A stretch of 64,000 bases of DNA, taken from contig NZ_JAJDOO010000004.1 of NCBI RefSeq assembly GCF_020595055.1, positions 177,355 to 241,354 of the forward strand, written 5' to 3'. Shown here piece by piece: positions 26,043 to 33,530 of this stretch. Both the position numbers and the translations under genes were made by a program. The notes beneath the pieces are model-generated. The model ran no database searches and was not told where the DNA came from. It worked only from the letters and a program-made list of their open reading frames with translations. The stretch is from Desulfosporosinus shakirovi (GTDB taxonomy: Bacteria > Bacillota > Desulfitobacteriia > Desulfitobacteriales > Desulfitobacteriaceae). Within the stretch, counting starts at the first letter, position 1. Every line of letters begins with the position of its first letter.

Positions 26043-27458
26043 TCACCTCTTATTATTTAAATCAGCCCAAATTTGCATAAAGGGTTTGGGGGCAACCATG
26101 GGGAGGGTGCGGCTCTTGGTCCAGTTGGAAAGTGGTGCCGGACCGCCGGTAATCCGATGATTTCGCACGAATGGCCGCTGCAAATGAGCGCCTAATCGGA
26201 GTGCTCTGCGCAGGGTTTTCTCACGAGTGAAGAGGTAGCGATAGGCTTTGAAGATCTGTTGCTCAACTTGAGGAGTGTGTCCGCTTTGAGTTTTACGCAT
26301 CCTAAGTTTTACTAAGAGATCGTGGAGAGGGATACGGACAGGACAGCCCTCGGTACAAGCCCCACAAAGTGAAGAGAAGTAGGGGAGGTGACCCCATTTT
26401 TTCCAATCTTTCTCCAATAACGGAGTGATCACAGATCCGATGGGGCCAGAATATACAGAGCCGTATGCATGTCCTCCAAGTTGGCGGTATACTGGACATA
26501 CGTTGAAACATGCTCCACAGCGAATACAGTTCAAAGCTGTGCGGAACAGCTTATCTCCCAGAATTTCTGAGCGGTTATGATCTAGGATTACAAGGTGATA
26601 TTCTTCCGGACCATCCGAATCGGCGGATTTCTTAGGAGGGGTGAGGATGGTTGTGTAACTTGAGAGCCGTTGCCCTGTCGCACTCCGGGCGAGTAAATTT
26701 AACATAATGTCGAGTTCCCGAAATGAGGGGACAATCCGCTCCATGCCCATGAGTGTGATCTGGACTCGGGGCAAAGTACTTACCATTCGTCCGTTTCCTT
26801 CGTTGGTTACCATGACGATGCTTCCCGTATTTGCTACAGCGAAATTGCACCCGGTGATTCCGATATCCCCTCGGAGAAACTGTTCCCGCATTTGAATACG
26901 GACGAAACGGGTAAGAGTCGGGGTGTCAGAGCTTAAGGCGTGACCAGCGATAGGTTCGAATAAATCCGCAACTTGCTGGCGTGTTTTATGCATTGCCGGA
27001 ACAATGATATGAGAAGGGGGCTCGCCGGCAATTTGGATGATATATTCCCCAAGGTCTGTTTCGACGACGGCGGCACCATCCTCCTCTAAGGCGTGATTGA
27101 GGTGAATTTCCTCAGAGATCATGGATTTAGATTTCAGTACGCTTTTTGCGTCATGTTCACGAACAATGTTACGGACGATGCCTACAGCGTCAGCTGGGGT
27201 TTTGGCCAGATGAACATGCACTCCTCGTTTTTCCATTTGCTCAATTAGTTGCTGTAAATAAAAGTCCAAGTTAGCAATCACATGTTTACGGATAGTTTCT
27301 CCAGCGTTACGCCACTCTTCCCAATTTCCCAGTTCGTCAGATGCTTTGTACTTGTTATTCCGTAAACGATCAGTAGCCCTGCGAGTGGCTTGGCGTAAGA
27401 AGTTATCGGCGAGGGCCTTATCTACGCGTTGATCGGTGGTTAGGTTGTACATGGTCAT
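26043..27458 (-). CDS. lutB: L-lactate utilization iron-sulfur protein LutB
   Basis: A 471-residue protein. The N-terminal LUD domain (about residues 60-290) includes GITGCNFAVANTGSIVM. A ferredoxin-like region then binds two clusters: CIRCGACFNVCPVYRQLGG near residue 313 and CGACTEGCPVRIPLHDLL near 363. A helical C-terminal domain follows. It is the electron-transfer core of the LutABC lactate dehydrogenase. The ATG at 27456-27458 overlaps the lutA stop by 4 bases (ATGA) and has GGGGGAGGG upstream, so translation is coupled. Confidence 0.95.
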   Translation of the reverse strand: MTMYNLTTDQRVDKALADNFLRQATRRATDRLRNNKYKASDELGNWEEWRNAGETIRKHVIANLDFYLQQLIEQMEKRGVHVHLAKTPADAVGIVRNIVREHDAKSVLKSKSMISEEIHLNHALEEDGAAVVETDLGEYIIQIAGEPPSHIIVPAMHKTRQQVADLFEPIAGHALSSDTPTLTRFVRIQMREQFLRGDIGITGCNFAVANTGSIVMVTNEGNGRMVSTLPRVQITLMGMERIVPSFRELDIMLNLLARSATGQRLSSYTTILTPPKKSADSDGPEEYHLVILDHNRSEILGDKLFRTALNCIRCGACFNVCPVYRQLGGHAYGSVYSGPIGSVITPLLEKDWKKWGHLPYFSSLCGACTEGCPVRIPLHDLLVKLRMRKTQSGHTPQVEQQIFKAYRYLFTREKTLRRALRLGAHLQRPFVRNHRITGGPAPLSNWTKSRTLPMVAPKPFMQIWADLNNKR

Positions 27459-28183
27459 GATTTCATTCCCTCCCCCAGCAACTGTATGATATGCATAGTT
27501 TTCACGGGTTTATTAATCTTTTCTAAGTAGCCGGAAATATTCATAAGGCAACCCATATCGAGTCCCAGGAGTATATCTGCACCAGATGTGAGAACGTGCT
27601 CTGCTTTTTCGGCGACCATTGCCTCAGAAATCTTAGGCATTTTCACAGAGAACGTTCCACCAAACCCACAACAAAGTTGGGCCTCGGGCAGGGGGAGAAG
27701 TTCGAGTCCCTTCACGTGCTGAAGCAATTTCAGGGGAGCTTCACCAATCCCTAGAAGCCGTGTCGCGTGGCAGGAAGGATGATAGGTAGCCTTTGCTTTG
27801 TAGTGAGCTCCCAGATCAGGCTTGTTCAATACATCAACGACAAATTGGGTAAACTCATAACTCTTGTGAATGAGATCTTCTGCTTTTTTCAGGTAAACAG
27901 GCTCCTTCTCAAATAAGGTAGGGTAATAGTGATGAATCATCGCTATACACGAGCCGCTTGGACCTACAACAACTTCGCTTCGTTCAAAGGAATCGATAAG
28001 TGTCCGGGCAACTTCTCGAGCATCGTCAACGTAGCCGGAATTAAAAGCAATTTGGCCGCAACAGACTTGCCCTTCGGGAACGTCGACAGTATGCCCTAAG
28101 TGTTTTAATATTTTCGCCATTGTCAGATCCACTTCCGGATAAAAGGCATTAGTCAGGCAGGTTGCGAAGAGAGAAACCTTCAT
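27455..28183 (-). CDS. lutA: L-lactate utilization protein LutA (CCG domains)
   Basis: A 242-residue protein with two cysteine-rich CCG modules of the heterodisulfide-reductase type: GQVCCGQIAFNSGY near residue 45 and AQLCCGFGGTFSVKMP near 175, plus YHPSCHATRLLG near 133. It is the Fe-S partner of LutB and LutC in oxidising lactate. The start ATG at 28181-28183 (MKVSLFATCL) follows AAAGGATG; upstream in-frame codons lack a site. Its promoter should lie in 28184-28280. No LutR-type regulator is next to it. Confidence 0.94.
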   Translation of the reverse strand: MKVSLFATCLTNAFYPEVDLTMAKILKHLGHTVDVPEGQVCCGQIAFNSGYVDDAREVARTLIDSFERSEVVVGPSGSCIAMIHHYYPTLFEKEPVYLKKAEDLIHKSYEFTQFVVDVLNKPDLGAHYKAKATYHPSCHATRLLGIGEAPLKLLQHVKGLELLPLPEAQLCCGFGGTFSVKMPKISEAMVAEKAEHVLTSGADILLGLDMGCLMNISGYLEKINKPVKTMHIIQLLGEGMKS

Positions 28184-28284
28184 AAACACCATCCTTTTGA
28201 AAATCACTATTTTTATGGGGAGGCAGTTGTCTTAGTATTTCCTCATCAATTGGATTTTGATGCGGGCAGGGTGTTTTTATATGC

Positions 28285-28329
28285 AAAAAGAGAAGCTATT
28301 AGCCTTTCAGAGCTTTAGCTTCTCTTTTT
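28285..28329 (-). terminator. terminator between the Cse60-like gene and lutA
   Basis: AAAAAGAGAAGCTA (28285-28298) pairs perfectly with TAGCTTCTCTTTTT (28316-28329), with T-runs on either strand. It insulates lutABC from upstream minus-strand transcription. Confidence 0.9.
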
Positions 28330-28339
28330 AAACTTATAT

Positions 28340-28512
28340 GGAAGTCCCTTCTTGCCGTCACGGCATCGAGCCATCCGTGGCGATGCTCTAACCTCGAACA
28401 TCCTTGTTCGAGTATGGCTACAGGGACACTTGGCCAATCCACAGTGCTGGAGTATGCGTAATGAGTTGCAGTGTGGCAATAAGCTCGTCCGCTTATCGTC
28501 ATGACCGGCGGA
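28340..28512. repeat. foldable intergenic repeat, family 2 (long copy C)
   Basis: About 170 bases rich in stem-loops: GCATCG..CGATGC (near 28362-28387), CTCGAAC-ATCCTT-GTTCGAG (28393-28412) and GTCCGC..GGCGGAC (near 28487-28512). Three blocks recur in the same order at 60190-60240: AGTCCCTTCT, CTACAGGGACACTT and TCATGACCGG. Frames crossing it on the minus strand lack ribosome binding sites. I read it as a non-coding repeat element whose shorter relative lies after fdhE. Confidence 0.6.
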
Positions 28513-28513
28513 C

Positions 28514-28684
28514 TTAACCGAGAATAGGTACATTAGGTTCGTCGTACCAGATGGAGAGGACAGTGGCTGAGCCAGCGCTTTGAGTGATATTAAGCACCTT
28601 AATCCAACTGTTGTCATCTAACCATTGATTGACTTGGTTTTCTAAGATTCGGGAATCAGGGGAACTGAAAATCTTGACTTTCAT
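28514..28684 (-). CDS. Cse60-like small sporulation protein (DUF2758 type)
   Basis: A 56-residue peptide starting MKVKIFSSPDSRILENQVNQ, with the WL-D-N-x-WIKVLNI core and a hydrophobic beta strand (ATVLSIWYDEP) near the end. The KVKIFS start, the N-x-WL helix and the I-x-V-L-x-I strand match the short Cse60/DUF2758 peptides of spore-formers, whose function is unknown. The start ATG at 28682-28684 follows AAAGGA with an 8-base spacer, and the stop is TAA at 28514. It lies between the FadR promoter region and the repeat at 28340. The family call is by pattern and should be treated as probable. Confidence 0.6.
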   Translation of the reverse strand: MKVKIFSSPDSRILENQVNQWLDDNSWIKVLNITQSAGSATVLSIWYDEPNVPILG

Positions 28685-28867
28685 TCTATTCGTCCTTTCA
28701 ACTGGGTGATATTAATTGATTGAGGGGTATTTAATCGAAGTATTCCACAACTTAATCATAAGGCAGACGTACTTATTGTCAAGATCCATAAATTTAATTT
28801 AAAATTGAGCCAAAGGTTCTGAAAAATCTATTTATTTTCCGACGAGGCTATGGTATGATTGACTTAA

Positions 28868-28885
28868 TGAATGGTTATTCATTCA
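28868..28885. promoter_or_regulatory. FadR-type operator upstream of fadR
   Basis: TGAATGGTTATTCATTCA agrees with the Bacillus FadR box (TGAATGAMTANTCATTCA, recalled) at 16 of 18 positions. It lies 43 bases before the TetR-family gene and just after a TATGAT hexamer (28853-28858) that could be the -10, so a bound repressor would block transcription. This supports autoregulation and acyl-CoA-responsive control of the fad genes. Confidence 0.75.
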
Positions 28886-28928
28886 GTATCGAATTATTTA
28901 CTGATTTGAGAGGTGAGGAGCAGATTTC

Positions 28929-29516
28929 ATGGACATGCAGCGCGAGGGTAAATTTCAACGGATTCTCGATGCTGCTATTGAAGCTTTTGCAGAATCCGGC
29001 TTTCATCAATGTCAGGTAAACAAGATTGCCCGCTTAGCGGGAGTTGCAGATGGCACCATTTACTTATACTTCAAAAGCAAAGAAGACATTCTCATACGCG
29101 TTTTTCAGGAACGAATGGGGGAGTTTATTGCAGGTGTAAGTCGTGAACTTTCACAGTGCAAGACGACAAAAGCGCGCTTACGGACGATTGTAAGAACACA
29201 TTTTACTTATATGGAACAAAACAGGTCAATTGCCATCGTGACTCAACTGGAGCTTAGGCAGTCCGAACCGCGTGTGCGGTTACCCATTAATGTTACTGTA
29301 TCAGCTTACTTTAACCTTATTGAGGGGGTGATCCAGCAAGGTATAGAGTGTGGAGAAGTTCCTAAGATTGATAAACGAACAGCTCGTCAAATGATCTTCG
29401 GATCCTTAGATGAGGCCACAACCGATTGGGTGATGGCGCGGAGTCCGCGAACACTCAGCAGCGGAATAGAACCAATGTTAGCTTTGTTTGAGGGCGCACT
29501 TCGGTTAAGAAAATAA
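28929..29516 (+). CDS. fadR: TetR-family fatty acid degradation regulator (FadR, Bacillus type)
   Basis: A 195-residue repressor. The TetR helix-turn-helix covers residues 8-55 (ILDAAIEAFAESGFHQCQVNKIARLAGVADGTIYLYFKSKEDIL). The C-terminal all-helical domain is of the YsiA/FadR type with RLPINVTVSAYFNLIEGVIQQGIECGEVP. It directly precedes fadN and has a FadR-like box in its own promoter, which together identify it more firmly than the sequence alone. Long-chain acyl-CoA is the expected inducer. The start ATG at 28929 follows GAGGTGAGGAG. It probably heads the fadRNAE transcript. Confidence 0.88.
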   Translation: MDMQREGKFQRILDAAIEAFAESGFHQCQVNKIARLAGVADGTIYLYFKSKEDILIRVFQERMGEFIAGVSRELSQCKTTKARLRTIVRTHFTYMEQNRSIAIVTQLELRQSEPRVRLPINVTVSAYFNLIEGVIQQGIECGEVPKIDKRTARQMIFGSLDEATTDWVMARSPRTLSSGIEPMLALFEGALRLRK

Positions 29517-29568
29517 CCGTAAGATATATAACGAGGTGCCGTTGAACCGAAACGAGAGGAGGATGGAA

Positions 29569-31956
29569 ATGCAGATTCATAAAGTAGCGGTAATAGGGTC
29601 AGGCGTGATGGGGAGCACCATCGCTGCACATTTGGCCAATGCCGGAATCCCGAGCCTGTTGTTGGATATTGTTCCTTCCAAACTGTCGGCTAAAGAAGAA
29701 GCAGCCGGATTGAAAATGGAGGATCGGAAGGTACGAAATAGTATCGCGGAAGGCAATAAGGTTAAGTTATTGAAAATGAATCCCGCCCCATTATTAGTTC
29801 CAGAATTCGCGGATCGCATTGAAGTTGGAAATCTAAGCGACGACTTAGCGCGCTTAAGCGAAGTTGATTGGGTAATTGAGGTTGTCGTGGAACGTCTCGA
29901 CATTAAGGTGGACCTTTTCAAGAAAATCGCTGCCCACGTCCGTCCAGGCACGATTGTCACTTCTAATACCTCTGGAATTTCCTTAAAAGCTATGGTAGAA
30001 GAGTTGCCAGAAAGCTTTACTCGATATTTCCTCGGAACCCATTTCTTTAATCCCCCGCGTTACATGAAACTCTTAGAAATTATCCCCGGCCCTAATACCG
30101 ACCCGGAAATTATAACATTCCTATCCGAGTTTGGAGAGAGAGTCTTGGGCAAAGGGGTTGTCCTAGCGAAAGATACACCAAATTTCATCGCTAATCGTAT
30201 TGGTGTGTTTGGCTTAGCGGTGACGCTTCAGGAAATGTTGCGTTCCGGCTTGACCGTGGATGAGGTAGATGCTCTCACTGGACCCGTGATGGGACGTCCA
30301 AAGAGTGCTTCCTTTAGAACAGTTGATCTTGTCGGTTTAGATACCTTTATTCATACAGCTAATACTGTAGCAGTTGGGGTCCCTGCCGAAAAAGAGAATT
30401 TTACATTGCCTGAATTCATGCAAACAATGCTGGCTAATGGCTGGCTTGGAGATAAAACAAAGCAAGGATTCTACAAGAAATCTAAAGGACCTCAAGGCAA
30501 AGTCATTGAAGTTCTCGATCCGCATACGATGACTTATGTTCCGAAAAAAAGTGTTAAATTTGCTTCTCTCGATAAAGCAAAAGCTGCAGGCGGCTTGACC
30601 GAAAAGATTCGCACTTTAGTAAATGGTAAAGATCTTGGGGCAGAGTTTGCTTGGAATGTATTAAAGCCTGTCTTGCTGTATGCAGCAACAATCTCCAAAG
30701 ATATTGCAGATAATATTTCCGGAATTGACGAAGGGATGCGTTGGGGCTTTAACTGGCAAATGGGACCGTTTGAAATTTGGGATGCTCTTGGAGTTAAAAC
30801 AATCGCAGATCGCGTGGTCGCAGAAGGTGGAACCCTGCCTCCTCTGGTCGAAGAATTGCTCTCTAAAGGGAATGGGTGTTTTTATCAAAAGAAAGAGTCA
30901 GGAGAAGTCTCTTATTTCGAAGCAGGCGAGTATCACAAAAAAGCAATAAGTCCCTATGAGTTTTCGCTCAAGCAAGCTCATAAAGACGGCAAGAAAATTT
31001 TGGGCAATGCCGGAGCAAGTCTGATTGACCTGGGGGATGGAGTAGCCTGCTTGGAATTCCACTCTCCGAGCAATTCTATTGGTGCCGATATTTTAACCAT
31101 GATTCATAAGTCGCTGGCAGAAGTTGAGAAAAACTTTCTGGGAATGGTCATAGGCAATCAAGGCAAGAATTTCTGCGTGGGCGCAAACCTAATGCAGATT
31201 CTCTTAGAAGCTGAAGAAGAAAACTGGGATGATCTCGATTACATGGTTCGTCAATTCCAAAATGGAACAATGGCATTGAAATTTGCTAAAAGGCCTGTCG
31301 TAGCGGCTCCCTTCGGTATGACTCTGGGAGGCGGAGCGGAAGTTTGCCTGCACTCCCATGCCATTCAAGCTTCAGCAGAAACCTATATGGGCCTGGTTGA
31401 AGTTGGAGTTGGTTTGATTCCTGGCGGCGGAGGAACCAAGGAAATGGCCATACGGGCTATGGAAGGAATTCTCCCAGGCGTGCAAGTCTCTCCTGATTAC
31501 TTCTTTGCCAAACGGTTTGAAATCGTGGCCATGGCTCAGGTTTCAACAAGCGCAGAAAAAGCGCGACAGCTTGGCTTCTTACGTGTCCATGATCGCTATA
31601 GCATGAATCCGGACCATCTTATATTGGACGCCAAGGCGCGAGTCATTGACTTAGCTCGTAACTTCCGACCTAATTTACCAACGAAATACAAAATTGGTGG
31701 GGCCGGCGTTCGTGCAACCTTAGAAATAGCTCTGCATGGAATGCGTGAAGGAAATTATATTTCAGAGCATGACCAGCATATAGGCAAGAAAATTGCTTTT
31801 GCAATGACCGGCGGAGATCGCCCGGCAGGAATGCTCGTGGATGAGCAATATCTCTTAGACCTGGAACGTGAAGCCTTTATGAGCTTAGTTGGCGAACCAA
31901 AGACCCAGGATCGTATTCGTCACATGCTCGCCAAAGGCAAGCCATTACGGAATTAG
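29569..31956 (+). CDS. fadN: 3-hydroxyacyl-CoA dehydrogenase / enoyl-CoA hydratase FadN
   Basis: A 795-residue bifunctional beta-oxidation enzyme. The NAD-binding domain comes first (GSGVMGSTIAAHLANAG near residue 9), then the catalytic GTHFFNPPRYMKLLEIIPG segment near 150 and two 3HCDH C-terminal domains. The crotonase domain is C-terminal (about 500-710), with NQGKNFCVGANLM, PFGMTLGGGAEVCLH and GLIPGGGGTKEM. This order is that of Bacillus FadN and the reverse of E. coli FadB. The start ATG at 29569 is chosen because AGGAGG (29557-29562) ends 6 bases before it; the ATG at 29563 is too close. It is 12 bases upstream of fadA. Confidence 0.94.
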   Translation: MQIHKVAVIGSGVMGSTIAAHLANAGIPSLLLDIVPSKLSAKEEAAGLKMEDRKVRNSIAEGNKVKLLKMNPAPLLVPEFADRIEVGNLSDDLARLSEVDWVIEVVVERLDIKVDLFKKIAAHVRPGTIVTSNTSGISLKAMVEELPESFTRYFLGTHFFNPPRYMKLLEIIPGPNTDPEIITFLSEFGERVLGKGVVLAKDTPNFIANRIGVFGLAVTLQEMLRSGLTVDEVDALTGPVMGRPKSASFRTVDLVGLDTFIHTANTVAVGVPAEKENFTLPEFMQTMLANGWLGDKTKQGFYKKSKGPQGKVIEVLDPHTMTYVPKKSVKFASLDKAKAAGGLTEKIRTLVNGKDLGAEFAWNVLKPVLLYAATISKDIADNISGIDEGMRWGFNWQMGPFEIWDALGVKTIADRVVAEGGTLPPLVEELLSKGNGCFYQKKESGEVSYFEAGEYHKKAISPYEFSLKQAHKDGKKILGNAGASLIDLGDGVACLEFHSPSNSIGADILTMIHKSLAEVEKNFLGMVIGNQGKNFCVGANLMQILLEAEEENWDDLDYMVRQFQNGTMALKFAKRPVVAAPFGMTLGGGAEVCLHSHAIQASAETYMGLVEVGVGLIPGGGGTKEMAIRAMEGILPGVQVSPDYFFAKRFEIVAMAQVSTSAEKARQLGFLRVHDRYSMNPDHLILDAKARVIDLARNFRPNLPTKYKIGGAGVRATLEIALHGMREGNYISEHDQHIGKKIAFAMTGGDRPAGMLVDEQYLLDLEREAFMSLVGEPKTQDRIRHMLAKGKPLRN

Positions 31957-31968
31957 GGGGGGAAAAGA

Positions 31969-33126
31969 ATGCAAGAAGCCTTCATTATAGACTCGAAGAG
32001 GACAGCCATAGGTAAAGCAATTAAAGGTTCCTTGGCACTTGTACGTCCAGATGACTTGGGCGCTTATGTAATACAAGATATTTTAAAAAGACTACCGTCA
32101 CTTAATCAAACAGAGATCGATGATTGCATCATTGGTTGCTCCTTTCCTGAAGGAGAACAAGGGATGAATATGGCCAAAATAATGACTCAGCGTGCGGGCC
32201 TGCCGATTGATGTCCCTGGCGTAACAATCAATCGCTTCTGCTCATCAGGATTGCAGGCGATTTCTATGGCAGCTGACCGAATTCGCTTAGGCGAAGCAGA
32301 TGTGATGATTGCCGGAGGAGCAGAGAGCATGTCTGCCGTTCCACTTGGCGGTATGAAACCTGCACCAAATCCTTACTTGGCAGAGCATTCCCCACTGGCT
32401 TATGTATCTATGGGGATTACTGCTGAGAATGTTGCCAAGAAATACGAAATAACCCGTGAACAACAAGATGCCTTTGCAGCTTCTAGTCATCAAAAGGCTT
32501 GGGCTGCTCAAAGCGGCGGGCGTTTTGATGATGAGATAGTACCGGTTCCGTTGCCTATGTATGGAAAACCCGGTGAAAAGTGGTTCACCAAAGATGAAGG
32601 AATTCGTGCGGAGACCACTGCAGAGTCACTTGCGAAATTAAGGACAGCATTTAAGGCAGGTGGTACAGTGACGGCTGGAAACTCATCCCAGACCAGTGAC
32701 GGTGCAGCCATGAGCCTGCTTATGTCAGAACAAAAAATGAAAGCGCTTGGTCTGAAACCTATAGCCGTATGGCGCGGATTTGCAGTGGCTGGTGTTGAAC
32801 CAGAGTTGATGGGTATTGGTCCGATTAAGGCGATTCCTAAAGTGTTAAAACAAGTCGGATTGACCCTTGACCAAATCGATTTGTTTGAATTAAATGAGGC
32901 TTTTGCATCTCAATCCCTGGCGATCCTTAAGACGCTGGACATAGATCCGTCAAAGGTAAATGTTAATGGGGGAGCTATTGCCTTCGGACACCCGCTCGGT
33001 TGTACTGGTGCTAAGCTTAGCGCTACACTCTTAAGTGAAATGACTAAGCGGAAGTTAAAGTACGGTATGGTGACCATGTGTATCGGTGGCGGGATGGGTG
33101 CTGCTGGAGTTTACGAGTTATTATAA
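31969..33126 (+). CDS. fadA: acetyl-CoA C-acyltransferase (3-ketoacyl-CoA thiolase)
   Basis: A 385-residue thiolase that releases acetyl-CoA in the last step of beta-oxidation. The nucleophilic Cys is in NRFCSSGLQAISMA near residue 88, the His in FGHPLGCTGAKL near 342 and the second Cys in CIGGGMGAAG near 373. AGGAESMS near 113 is also typical. The start ATG at 31969 follows GGGGGGGAAAAG. It follows fadN closely but is separated from fadE by a 404-base region holding a large foldable element, an unusual break for this operon. Confidence 0.95.
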   Translation: MQEAFIIDSKRTAIGKAIKGSLALVRPDDLGAYVIQDILKRLPSLNQTEIDDCIIGCSFPEGEQGMNMAKIMTQRAGLPIDVPGVTINRFCSSGLQAISMAADRIRLGEADVMIAGGAESMSAVPLGGMKPAPNPYLAEHSPLAYVSMGITAENVAKKYEITREQQDAFAASSHQKAWAAQSGGRFDDEIVPVPLPMYGKPGEKWFTKDEGIRAETTAESLAKLRTAFKAGGTVTAGNSSQTSDGAAMSLLMSEQKMKALGLKPIAVWRGFAVAGVEPELMGIGPIKAIPKVLKQVGLTLDQIDLFELNEAFASQSLAILKTLDIDPSKVNVNGGAIAFGHPLGCTGAKLSATLLSEMTKRKLKYGMVTMCIGGGMGAAGVYELL

Positions 33127-33530
33127 TTTGGGGGTCTGTGAAAGTCAGGGGAAATTGCCCGTTCACCCACGTTCCCGTTCCCTGGCTCGTTGGATGCTGA
33201 AGGAATTTCGCCAACCTCTGGGTGGCGCAGGATGTGAACCAGGGCGAAATTGGCCTTCAGCATCGGCACTCGCTTTAACGTGAACTCCCACGAATGGGTT
33301 CACTTGGCAATTGTCCCCTTTCTTTCTGGTCGATGGGCTGAAGAAGGGGACGTGGGACGGGAGTACGCCTGGAACGTTGTGGGTAGAGATGTAGGTTTTA
33401 GAAGAAAAGAGAAGATGTTAGGGTGCAGAGTTGAAAGAAATGGGTTCAATGTTATACCGTTCGAAACTGAACGTCTCAATGCGAACCTCCAACGTCGAAC
33501 TTTGTATCTCGAGAATGAGGAGGATATATT
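33127..33530. repeat. 404-base spacer with a large imperfect stem-loop inside the fad operon
   Basis: The first 190 bases form a nested inverted repeat. An outer arm (about 33140-33171, with AGGGGAAATTGCC and GTTCACCCACG) pairs with about 33288-33326 (GGGTTCAC, GGCAATTGTCCCCTTTCTTTC). An inner arm, GATGCTGAAGGAATTTCGCC (33193-33212), pairs with 33242-33263 with a 2-base bulge. A third GGGGACGTGGGACGGGAG block (33346-33362) could compete for the left arm. Frames crossing the element do not look like proteins. The remainder up to the fadE ribosome binding site is unstructured. It could be a MITE-like repeat, an attenuator or a non-coding RNA. Confidence 0.6.

Noticed and set aside
28299..28617. 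Minus-strand open frames of 67 and 100 codons
   Set aside because: They cross the family-2 repeat and overlap the Cse60-like gene in another frame; composition is not protein-like.
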